A DNA stretch of 64,000 nt from positions 51,300,181 through 51,364,180 of the forward strand of contig OY735218.1 of the NCBI GenBank assembly GCA_963457665.1, read 5' to 3'. The notes beneath the pieces are model-generated. The model saw nothing but the letters and a program-made list of their open reading frames with translations. It searched no databases and was not told the DNA's origin. Shown piece after piece: positions 55,561-64,000 of the stretch (the first letter of the stretch is position 1; every line of letters starts with the position of its first letter). The translations under genes were made by a program, and so were the position numbers. This stretch comes from Thysanoteuthis rhombus. Taxonomy: Eukaryota; Mollusca; Cephalopoda; Oegopsida; Thysanoteuthidae.

Positions 55561-56087
55561 TGCATTGGGAATGTCTGATTTAAACAATATGGCTGACATA
55601 AAATGTAAATAAATATATTTTTTTCTTATTTTGTTTTCAGTAAGAATAAGAACCATCTTAGCTCAAAGGTAGAAAGCAATCATTAACCTTCAAGAGAAAT
55701 AGGCTGAAGTTTTGTTTTTTTTCCTTTTAAAAGTAATTCTATATTTTGTATTTCTCAGAACTGTATACTTATAGAAGCCGCATTCATATTGATGGATACA
55801 TTTTATTTTACATGTTTTATATCAGTTATCTATTCCTTACCTTAATGCATTCTCGTTGCATTAGGCCCCAAATTTTTCTACAGAAAGTAGATTTTTTAAA
55901 ATCTTCATTTTAGTTTCCACTAACCTTGGAAAAAAACCTTTTAAAAGATGCTGAGTTTTACTTACCAAAATCCAACGTGTAAGACTTGCTAAAGATATTC
56001 TGCTTCAAGGTGAACTTCATCAATTTGCTTCATTCAAAAAAAAAAAGAAAAGATTATTTTCTAGCATTCATTTTAAAACAACAACTT
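55559..56087. other. No feature recognised
   Basis: A/T-rich DNA without supported features. Confidence 0.5.
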
Positions 56088-56278
56088 TGCTTGGATATTT
56101 TGAATTGGACTGTTGAGTTGGAGTCGTAGAGTCTGATTCGGAATCAGAAGCAATTATTGGGTTACTGGAGATGGAGTTGGTAAAAATGTACCGACTCTTT
56201 GGAGTCAGAGTCGAAGTTAAAGGTATCATGAATTGAGGAGTCAGACTAAAGGTTCGATGTACCGACTCCACAGCCTTG
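56088..56278 (+). repeat. Rep6 GACTCC-rich element, copy 1
   Basis: The element is built of GAGTC/GACTC words: TTGAGTTGGAGTCGTAGAGT, TCGGAATCAGAAGCAATTAT, GGAGATGGAGTTGGTAAAAA, TGTACCGACTCTTTGGAGTC, GGAGTCAGACTAAAGGTTCG and TACCGACTCCACAGCCTTGC. Short GACTCC-rich elements with such an ACTCCACAGCC end are known from several invertebrate genomes. The 67-codon minus-strand frame is repeat translation. Confidence 0.75.
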
Positions 56279-56962
56279 CAAAAACTACTTTATTACCGAT
56301 AAAATTACTACTACATAGTAGCTTAGAAATAGTAGAGGAAAGCAAAACAAAGGTAGTCAGTCAGATTAGGTATAAGAATTTCTTGCTGAAAGCATAATTT
56401 TTGTTTAAATTACTTTTAGATTTTTCATATTGTTTTTTGGCTTTTTGTAGATTATTTTTTAGATTTTATTAGATTGCCCCTAGAACTCTTGGGTACATCC
56501 CAAGGGTATTGGGTTGACTGGTCCCACTCACTGCCTATAGTTATAGGCATTACTATATGACATTGTGATGTACAATCTGAGATCAATCTTGTCCAAATTT
56601 ACATACTAGCTCCAAACTCATGCCATTTAATTGAAAAATATCTTGGTCAAAATAAATGATAGAAATTTTAAGGTATCAATTATATGCACTATAAATATTG
56701 TTGGTACAATCAATTAAATACATACAGATATACATTTAGAGACAGATGGTCATGTCAGTGAATGAATATTCACAGCAATACAGTACAGAACCTATAAATA
56801 AAAAGATGGACTAAGATAAGAATAGGAAAACTATATTGCACCAATCCACCAAGTGTCTGCATTCTTTAATATAAACTCATAGATTTTTGTACAAATGATG
56901 GAGTTAGATGGATGTTTAAGTCTAGGTGAAGGTTAAAAATCAAATGCTGAATTTTGCTGATA
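56279..56962. other. No feature recognised
   Basis: A/T-rich DNA. No supported gene or repeat copy. Confidence 0.5.
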
Positions 56963-57733
56963 GAAACAGTCAAAATAGGTTTCTCAGAGCTTTTTTTCAA
57001 GCTGGTCGAACTGGCTATATACAGGCCAGACCAAGGAAGTCAGAGAGTTGAAAATTTCAACATTTTCTCTTTATCATGTCCGCTTGGATATTGCAATGTT
57101 TAGCATGTCTGTCAGCCACACACATAGAAGGTCTTGGGTTTGATGGTTCTCTATATGATTTGAGTGAGGAATACTCTTTCTTAAGATGAATTTCCCTTTG
57201 TACCCAGTAGTTAATTGAGTACGCTCTAAGCTGTGTGATTAGGGTGGAGATATCCCTTTGGTGGACTTGTGTCCAGCCAAAGGTTCAGTCATGTAAACTT
57301 GTATGCATAAAGTCCTGGTCTCAACCAGACTTGAGACTTGCAAGGATCACTAAGCTGATGTATGCAACAGAAACCGGGACTTTGTCACCAGCGGTCATGC
57401 CCAGCTGAGGGTTGTTTCTTGAAAGACCAAATGCTTCACCATTTTATGTCTGAAAAAGACATTTGTTTTTTTGAAAATTCCTTCCCAAAATAACTTCATC
57501 TGGGGAGGGGGGTTAATTTATGCTAAATTTGTCCCCTGTTTGTGTCTGGCTGCATTCATGCTAGCTTTTTGTTTTTGATTTAGACTTTCTATTATCCAAC
57601 AAAAGACAAGAGAAGTAACTTATTCATTGATAACTCTGTTTTCCAAATTTCAATTGATTACCCCCAACACAGCATACAGCCAAAATATGTCAAAATATGA
57701 CAGTTTCTATTGAGTGACTGACTAGACCCGGTT
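56963..57733 (+). repeat. Rep1, copy 13, interrupted by a SINE
   Basis: The left part (56963-57080) is GAAACAGTCAAAATAGG, AGAGTTGAAAATTTCAAC and TTTTCTCTTTATCATGTC. The right part (57441-57733) resumes ATTTTATGTCTGAAAAAGAC and has GTCCCCTGTTTGTGTCTGGC, CCCAACACAGCATACAGCC and CAGTTTCTATTGAGTGACTG. ATGTC at both junctions may be part of the target duplication. Confidence 0.88.
57081..57440 (+). mobile_element. SINE nested in Rep1
   Basis: A 360-bp, less A/T-rich block. Near its left end GCAATGTTTAGCATGTCTG is A-box-like, and GGTCTTGGGTTTGATGGTTC (57130-57149) B-box-like at tRNA-like spacing. The body includes GGTGGACTTGTGTCCAGCC, GTCCTGGTCTCAACCAGAC and CTTTGTCACCAGCGGTCATG. It is bordered on both sides by continuous Rep1 sequence, which gives good limits. 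Confidence 0.65.
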
Positions 57734-57804
57734 TTTTACCATTTTTGTAGTACACTTTCTTCTCCATAGAAAGTAAGACAGTGTAGAGCATTTCATGTCA
57801 TACA

Positions 57805-57940
57805 CAAAACCTTTCAACTCCTACTCCCAAATTTTATGAAGCCTCCGACTCTTCAGAATCTGCACACTTTTACCAATTCCAATGCCAGGAATCCAATTGC
57901 TTCAAACTGTGACTCCCCAACGACACTTTTGAATTTGCAT
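57805..57940 (-). repeat. Rep6, copy 2, opposite orientation
   Basis: CAACTCCTACTCCCAAATTT, GCCTCCGACTCTTCAGAATC, TACCAATTCCAATGCCAGGA, ATCCAATTGCTTCAAACTG and GACTCCCCAACGACAC read as the complement of the Rep6 copy at 56088-56278. The 77-codon plus-strand frame at 57836-58069 partly overlaps it. Confidence 0.65.
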
Positions 57941-58754
57941 CGGGAACTTCATTGCTTTTATTTGCTGTTTTTTCAAGCTTTGCAGAATCAATATACTAAG
58001 AGTAATTTTGCTCTAATTCGCAATCTGTTCAAGTCCATTAAAATAATTTTAGAACGATTTCAAACTTAATTCATTAATAACATGATTTATCAATAAATTT
58101 TCATATTTTTTGATATTTAGGATTTTTAGACAATGAAAGAATCAATGTTTCTTAAGTAATTTGTTAATAAGGAAAACAATACCAAGAAAATAAAAGCAGA
58201 GGTTACTCTTCAGTAATCATCTGTCATAATCTGAATTGGTTCATGTTAGAATTAAGAAATAGTTGGTTTTTTGAATGAATCAATATTTACAATTAATTTT
58301 ACATTTAAAATTTTTAAAATCCGGTTTTGAAAATACATTGGAATGATTGGAAAAAATGATGAAAATATGGTGAGATCTAGACCAACCCAAAAATCAGTAT
58401 TTTGCAGACAGGAAAAGTTTGTTTTTTCACTAAAACTCTTTAACCACTACAATTGACCTTTAAGTGCATTTTGGTCAGACATTCATACTTCAGAGATTTG
58501 ATTGTCATGCCTTTGATTGTTGTTCTAATTCTAGTACATATTTTAATCATTTTTTCCCCTATTTCTGAATGATATTTTTTATTAGATACAGATTCTTACA
58601 GTAAACTATTTTTTATCACTCTTTGACGTTTTATTGTGTCGGACAAGCTTTTTAGAAACTATTTTGTTTAATATGTATCATAAATATGTGCATATTATAA
58701 ATGTATATATATTTGTTCTGTTTAATATGTATCTGCTAATTATGGGAATTTTAA
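57941..58754. other. No feature recognised
   Basis: A/T-rich DNA. ATATTTTGTTTAATATGTATC-like blocks near 58660 and 58712 are a small local duplication. Confidence 0.45.
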
Positions 58755-58950
58755 AACATAATTAACTACAAAGCACTCAGAGAGCACATACTTCTGCCAA
58801 TGCCTTACATTAACTCAATCATGAACAAATTCTCAAAACCATTCCAAAAATCAGATCACTTATCTCTCAGCCCATTGCATACCCTTCTACAGAATCTCAC
58901 TTAAATTCATTCAAAACTCTTGGAGATATTGTGTGGACTGAGAAATTGAT
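58755..58950 (+). repeat. Rep2, copy 4
   Basis: AGCACTCAGAGAGCACATAC at the left, an A/T-poorer middle with CTCTCAGCCCATTGCATACC, then TTCATTCAAAACTCTTGG and AGATATTGTGTGGACTG at the right. All landmarks are shared in order with the copy at 60510-60722. Confidence 0.7.
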
Positions 58951-60188
58951 TGAAAGAAAGGCATTGAATGATGCATATATACCTCTCCAATTTAATTGGT
59001 AAGGGTAAAAATATAATTGAAAACAAAAAAAAAGATATTTTCAGATGACTATCCAAAAATCAAAAACATAATTAAATCATTTAGCTCTTTGTAAATGATT
59101 TTGTTCACTCAACCAAATGACTGTCCTGCCATTTAACTAAGTTTTTTCACTCTGCAGGTGACAAAAGATAGTGTTTGAATTTTGAGATTATGTTGTCATG
59201 TCAGTTCTAATCATACATGAACAGAAACACAAGTTACAGGCTTTCAAAGTTATCAAGTGCACAAAATCTTGAAAATGAATGCAATGTGCTAAAGGTTAGA
59301 ATGTAATTGAAAATTGAAAATAAAATCTTTGATGATAACACCATACCAGTGGCGGCATTAACTTCTATTACACCCCCTTGCAGATTTTTTAAAGATTACT
59401 TTCTAGATTTTTTTTTTCTTATCTTTTAGATTTTTTAGCGTTCTTCACATATATCATGCCTCCAGAGCTTCAATTGCAGTGTCTGGGGGCCCCACACATG
59501 GCTTCTACACTATAAATGAGGTCAAAATCAAATTCCTCAAAAGGTTAGTTGCACCCTGATCAAAAGACGACAATAATAGTGTATTCTGCGAAGATTGAAT
59601 TTACTAGCAATGGTCAACAATATGAGCTTGTCATCATTTTTGTATACTGGGCACTGTACAGATTCATTTAGCTTTGATGAGTATTTACATATTTGATGGT
59701 TTATAAATCTTTTATTCTCCTTCTGAAATTGCTCAAATGAGAACATAAGCTTTATTGTCCAGAGCCATATTGTCGCCACTTGAGTAGGAGCTTAACAAAC
59801 TAGGTGATAAATGAGAGGAGTTCAGGGAAATGTTTTCAACTTGATATTTCCTGCTAAAGTTAATGGCAATAATAAATGCCATCAAATACGGTAACAATAG
59901 TGAGTGAATCTTGCTTGGTAATCACTCTTTATCTGCTTTGAAAACCAATAGTCATTTTCATATCAGATTTTAGTTATTTTGATTTAGCAAATCATCATTT
60001 CCCTGAACTTCTCAATTTTATGCGATGAACTATTTTGATGGTCTGATATAGAAATTTCCATATTATTTGACTCAAACTTGGTTTGCCAATCTAGTTTTGT
60101 TACGCTACTCCTCACCTTTGTGATTTTGGATATATATGTTACAATTTTAATCAAGAGAAATTTAAGCCTGATGCAAAAATTAACATTA
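58951..60188. other. No gene recognised
   Basis: A/T-rich DNA. CCAGTGGCGGCATTAAC at 59346-59362 resembles a hAT-type left end, and the following 150 bp (to about 59506) are G/C-richer in part, but no matching right end is visible. Confidence 0.45.
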
Positions 60189-60507
60189 ACAGGTCTAGTT
60201 AGTCACTCGATAGAAACTGTCATATAGCCAACATCTATTGGTAGCATGCTGTGATAAAGGGGATCAATTAAAAGATTAGAAAAAGGTGTGATCAATGAAT
60301 TCATCTTTCTCACCTTTTGTTGGGCAGTGATCACTAAAAAGTCTGTATTTTCAAAAAACAAGAGTGTATGCTGCTGGATGCAAACTGATGGTCCAATTAA
60401 GCAAAAACTTACATTGCATTGGTACAGTCAGTACACATGATACTTACATGAATTCATAACCCGCCAGCCGAACTTAAAAACTGAAGAAACCTGTGCTGAC
60501 AGTTTCC
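60189..60507 (-). repeat. Rep1, copy 14
   Basis: Minus-strand copy: CAGGTCTAGTTAGTCACTCG, GTAGCATGCTGTGATAAAGG, CACCTTTTGTTGGGCAGTGA, TGATGGTCCAATTAAGC, and GAAACCTGTGCTGACAGTTT. It preserves both members of the subterminal pair well (GATAGAAACTGTCA on the left, TGACAGTTTCC on the right). The middle block with TTTACTC is deleted. Confidence 0.88.
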
Positions 60508-60509
60508 AA

Positions 60510-60722
60510 TTCCATTAAATCTCTACCAAAAATCCAAGAGAACATGATTATCTGTAAAGCACTCAGTGAAAGCATATGCATACCAATTCTTTACACTAAC
60601 TCAGTCAAAAAACGATTCCCGAATGCTCCCCAAAATTCCATCATTCCTCTCTTAGCCTATAGCCCCTCCATAAAATTTCATCGAAATTCGTCTGAAACTC
60701 TTTGAGATATTGTACGGACAGG
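60510..60722 (+). repeat. Rep2, copy 5
   Basis: It begins within a few bases of the end of Rep1 copy 14. AGCACTCAGTGAAAGCATAT, CCTCTCTTAGCCTATAGCCC, ATTTCATCGAAATTCGTCTG and CTTTGAGATATTGTACGGAC follow in order. The 70-codon plus-strand frame is repeat translation. Confidence 0.72.
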
Positions 60723-61364
60723 TGTATATGGTTTTAGATGGAATTATTTAAATTTTGACAATCATAAAGAAACCTGAAGAAAAAAAAGATCAATATCACA
60801 CTAACATGAAACAGTTTTATTGTAATTGAATGAGAAAAAATAGAAATCAAGATTTGAATTCTTAGAAGTTCATACCTAAAAGCTTGGACTGATGTATGAA
60901 AAAACTCTGAATGAATTGTCATACCATGTACTTGAAAAAAAAGATGAATATGTCAACTGGTTCTGATTAAAGTTGAGTTCCTCCACCCTGGGTATTTGAG
61001 CATCAAGGCATATTATTCAGTTACTTTGATATACTTATCTTTGAAATTCTTTGTTGTATAACCCTTAGAACATTGAGATAAGGTTAGAAGTTTTCAAACT
61101 TTGCAGACAAATCAGATAATATTTCTTTACTATAATTCAAAAGTAAACACCAGTTATTGATAAGCTTTCTCACTTTCAAGAATCAGCTGTTGAGTGCAAG
61201 GCTTCAAGTTTGAGTTATAAAACAAAGTAATCATTGAAATAGAGGGAACCTGGTGATTAGGGGAACTTTCCTTTACACCCGCTTGTTGTACTAGAATAAT
61301 ATATATCTATAGCATGAGTGAACTTTCCATCTATCTTCATCTTTTTTTCCCTCCTTTATTATCA
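60723..61364. other. No feature recognised
   Basis: A/T-rich DNA without supported features. Confidence 0.5.
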
Positions 61365-61560
61365 AGATGCTGTGGCCTCATGGACAGTGGCTTGGACAAT
61401 CAATGGTATGCCAAGTTCAAAGTCTGGCTGTGTCTACTTGTTTTCACTTCACACTAATGCCCTTGAAAAGGGTATGAAATCCCCCTCATCCCCCCATCGA
61501 TAGGTAAAAAAAGCATCAGCCTTACGGTATCCGTTGGCTAAAAATCATGGATTGCCAATC
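61365..61560 (+). mobile_element. Probable tRNA-derived SINE
   Basis: GCTGTGGCCTCATGGACAGT (61370-61389) is tRNA-start/A-box-like and GCCAAGTTCAAAGTCTGG (61410-61427) B-box-like at normal spacing. A G/C-richer body follows with CCCTCATCCCCCCATCGATA, and a repeated GGCTAAAAAT (61539 and 61569). The 61-codon frame is not a gene. Confidence 0.5.
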
Positions 61561-61669
61561 CCCTTGATGGCTAAAAATAGCTAGATCTTTCAAGTATGAG
61601 AAATCACTCTTGAAACACTGACACCTAATCCTATTTTTTGTTCATCATAGGCCTTTTTCAATATCTGCT

Positions 61670-61752
61670 AAATCTCTCTATGTTCAACAACAGACACTAA
61701 AAGACTAATGCTGCTGCTGCTGATGATGATGATGAAGAAGAAGAAGAAGAAA
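61670..61752 (+). mobile_element. RTE LINE 3' tip with compound triplet tail
   Basis: TCTCTATGTTCAACAACAGA then ACTAAAAGACT is the RTE terminal block. It is followed by CTG repeats (61711-61722), GATGATGATGATGAT and AAGAAGAAGAAGAAGAA (to 61751). Three successive triplet types make up one tail. Confidence 0.75.
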
Positions 61753-62344
61753 TACAATCACATTGTAATACTATACACCAGTTATATTTTTCAGTTATAG
61801 AAAATTTCAAGTACAGTCTTCATACAAAGCTGGGAGTTGATTTTGTTTATCTACCATAAAACAAATAATAAGATTGTCAAAAACAATCCTCACCAAATTT
61901 AAGGGTGTAAAAAAAATTTTCAACTGTAACAAGAACAGCAAAAATGATCCTGACCAAACTTGGCTGAGATAGATAGTCGTGTCTATTACCAACCAAGATA
62001 AATAGTCAAGTCTTACACATCTACCAAACTGTATGCTAGTTATACACAAAATATGTTTTAATTCTAATGAAGAAATACATTTTTGTTTTTATCATATGAA
62101 CAATACAGATTGCAGTAATCATTGAAGTTGGAGTGGAGTCTGACCCTGCAGCAGTCAGGCCTCCGTATTTAAAAGTGCATGCTAATTTTCTAGAAGTATT
62201 GATTAATCATTGGAAGCTACCATATTTCAAAGAGGAACAAAGGTTTGGGGTGTTGCTATGTGTTCTTGAATATCCTGGCTTTGCATAAACAAAGAAATCT
62301 TTTATGTTTAGATGTAGAAATGTTAAAACCTGACATGAATCTTC
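61753..62344. other. No feature recognised
   Basis: A/T-rich DNA. The minus-strand 80-codon frame at 61807-62049 has no signature. Confidence 0.5.
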
Positions 62345-62955
62345 ATTTATAAAACAAGAACCACGTTTGCCATAGTAGAACTAGAGAAAGTACACCACTA
62401 CATCAACCTAGGACAGCGAATATCCATGAGACTCTCAAAAGAAGAAGAAATCAAGCAAAGAATCATACTAGGATGGCAAGCTTTTGGCAGAGCAAGCTCA
62501 ACCTTCAAAAACAAAAAGATCCTATTGATCTTAAAAAGAAAGATGTACATCCGATGAATCCTCCCAATAGTCACTTATGGAGCTGAAACATGGAACTTAA
62601 CCAAGAGACTAACCTACAAATGGAGAACCATGTAACGTGCACATGAAAGAATTATGCTCGGCCTCACATGGAGAGATCACAAGACAGCACAGTACATCCG
62701 GAAGAAGACAGGAGTCAGGGACATCATAGAATCCATTAAAAATCCCAAATGGCAGTGGGCTGGCCATGTTGCATGACATGGATCCCCAGAGATCACATGT
62801 GCAACTGGGGCCAGCAGAGTATTAGATGGAGAGACAAAATCAGAAAGTACTGGCTCTGAGACACCCACAATAGAGAAGTGTGATGAATCCTGAGGGAGAT
62901 CTATGTCCAACGATGGACGTTAAAAGACTGATTACAATGATGATGATGATGATTA
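62345..62955 (+). mobile_element. RTE LINE 3' fragment, best preserved
   Basis: The frame from 62349 reads KTRTTFAIVELEKVHHYINL, GQRISMRLSKEEEIKQRIIL and GWQAFGRASSTFKNKKILL (to about 62525). After one stop come ILPIVTYGAETWNLTKRL (about 62558-62610) and, after another, RAHERIMLGLTWRDHKTAQ, YIRKKTGVRDIIESIKNPKW and QWAGHVA (to 62773). A deletion of about 40 bp then removes the RMSDNRWTSRL block, and the tail continues out of frame to CCAACGATGGACGTTAAAAG and ATGATGATGATGATTA. Only two stops over 420 bp suggests a comparatively young copy. It is still 5' truncated and non-functional. Confidence 0.92.
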
Positions 62956-63243
62956 GTGGAATCCAACGAACCCGTTCCTTGTAACCTTCTTATCAAACAA
63001 ACTTGTCTCCTCATGCTCTCAATTAACTACACAATTTCCTTCTTTTCCTTCCATCCTTTTGACCCGTCTTTTTAACTACTCAAATGCCTTGTCTCTATGC
63101 CTCTGCCCTACTGTGTCTGTTACACTTATAGCACCAGTAGCAGCAATCAGCAAAGTGATAGTTATGGTTAAGTATATGACAGAATGAATTTACAAGACTT
63201 TTTTCACCTCATTATCAATATTGAAGATATTTTTCTCTGGCTT
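62956..63243. other. No feature recognised
   Basis: Short stretch between the RTE tail and Rep1 copy 15; slightly C-rich near 63000-63130 with no feature I can name. Confidence 0.45.
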
Positions 63244-63625
63244 ACAAAAACCTTCATCAAAAACTTCCTATATAGGTTTCTTCAGTTTTTAAACTGTTCC
63301 AGCTGGCTGGCTGACTGGCTGCATCACAAACGGCTGCACTATTGGAACTATAGAACATATGCTACTTCTTACGTCTAGAAAAAAGCATTTTGTTTTTTTT
63401 CTATTCTTATCCCCCCCCCCCATATAAATTGGTCCCTTAGTTTGTGCCTGGCAACAGTCACTCTTATTTTTTCTTCAATTTGGACTCTAGCAATCACTGT
63501 CCAGCAAATGGCAAGTAACTTATTCATTGATTGGCCCTTTTTTCTAATTTTCTAATTGATCCCCTCCAACATGGCATTCTGCCAAAAGTTGTTTGTCATG
63601 GAACAGTGACAAGCCAAACTTGTTG
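63244..63625 (+). repeat. Rep1, copy 15
   Basis: Plus-strand copy: CCTTCATCAAAAACTTCC, TAGGTTTCTTCAGTTTTTAA, CCAGCTGGCTGGCTGACTGG, ACGTCTAGAAAAAAGC, a C12 run at 63410-63421, GGTCCCTTAGTTTGTGCCTG, AACATGGCATTCTGCCAAAA. The CAATTTGCAATG block is deleted at the C run. Confidence 0.86.
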
Positions 63626-63868
63626 AATTAAACATCTTGGTTAAAATACGATTTTCATATTGGACATAGTGGACAGTAACTTGAGAATTAGCTTTCTGAT
63701 TAATTTGGGTTCTTGACCACCTTGTTTGAGTGCATTGGCTCTCCATGCAATAGTCTTGTTATGATAATTGTATTAAGTTCTTGCCCTTCCTATCATGGCT
63801 TCATATGTATCTCATTGGCTTTAAGGAATCAAAGTATTCAAAGTGAAACTTGATCATTCTACAGAAGA

Positions 63869-64000
63869 CAGGTCTGGTTAATCACTAATTAGAAACAGTC
63901 AGGCAACTAGCAATCTTTTGCAGCATGTCATATTTGGGATTATCAATTACAAAAATTGGAAATAGAGGTGATTAATAAATAAGTTGGTTTTCACACCTTT
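63869..64000 (-). repeat. Rep1, copy 16, cut by window end
   Basis: CAGGTCTGGTTAATCACTAA, TTAGAAACAGTCAGGCAACT, GCAGCATGTCATATTTGGGA and TTAATAAATAAGTTGG: the first third of a minus-strand copy that runs past the end of the window. Confidence 0.82.

Noticed and set aside
5560..62955. CRISPR array or regularly spaced repeats in the GAT/ATC tracts
   Set aside because: They are microsatellite tails of LINEs, without spacers, in eukaryotic-type DNA.

Overview
The window looks like A+T-rich (about two thirds A+T by eye) animal nuclear DNA, most likely from an invertebrate. The reasons are long TA, GT/GTAT and CT microsatellites, many 5'-truncated non-LTR retrotransposon tails, tRNA-derived SINEs, small MITE-like elements, and no bacterial gene density: no open frame exceeds 142 codons. 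I cannot name the species or phylum. I see no complete protein-coding gene and no convincing rRNA, tRNA or ncRNA gene. The stretch is best read as intergenic or intronic DNA packed with decayed mobile elements.

Main components. (1) At least fifteen 3' fragments of one RTE-type LINE, plus one of a related, older subfamily. They lie on both strands, are all cut at the 5' side, and mostly end in GAT/ATC triplet tracts. The longest are 12130-13117 (+), 41395-42115 (-), 52566-53190 (+) and 62345-62955 (+). (2) Single tails of two other LINE lineages, at 4590-4870 (-) and 35735-36010 (+). (3) A family I call Rep1: about 16 copies of a roughly 400-bp element without a long open frame, in both orientations, with a subterminal GAAACnGTCA / TGACnGTTTC inverted pair. 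It occurs from the first kilobase to the last. Three copies carry later insertions (two RTE tails, one SINE) at nearly the same internal point. (4) A hAT transposon remnant (25954-26458) whose translation keeps the NLVG...RWEKL block of ZMYM1-like hAT proteins, and two small hAT-like MITEs (41081-41253, 42420-42598). (5) Other repeated families: Rep2 (six copies, motif GAGATATTGTGTGG), Rep3 (11.0 and 17.0 kb), Rep4 (28.3 and 40.3 kb), Rep5 (a 335-bp fold-back element at 49.9 kb with a relative at 8.1 kb) and Rep6 (GACTCC-rich, 56.1 and 57.8 kb, opposed). (6) tRNA-derived SINEs at 14.3, 26.7, 27.0, 38.0, 43.4, 44.6, 50.5, 57.1 and 61.4 kb. (7) Minisatellites with 33-bp (5.14 kb) and 31-bp (30.16 kb) units, and older tandem duplications at 33.7 and 34.2 kb.

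A few short open stretches look more coding-like than the rest and start after a plausible 3' splice site: 24371-24506 (-), 25359-25449 (+), 30701-30953 (-), 39012-39260 (-) and 51315-51541 (-). None belongs to a family I recognise. They are offered as weak exon candidates; they do not assemble into a gene model here.

No operon-like or cooperating gene set is visible. The most useful content is the transposon archaeology: which elements landed in which, and the possibly undescribed Rep1 family with its internal insertion hotspot.
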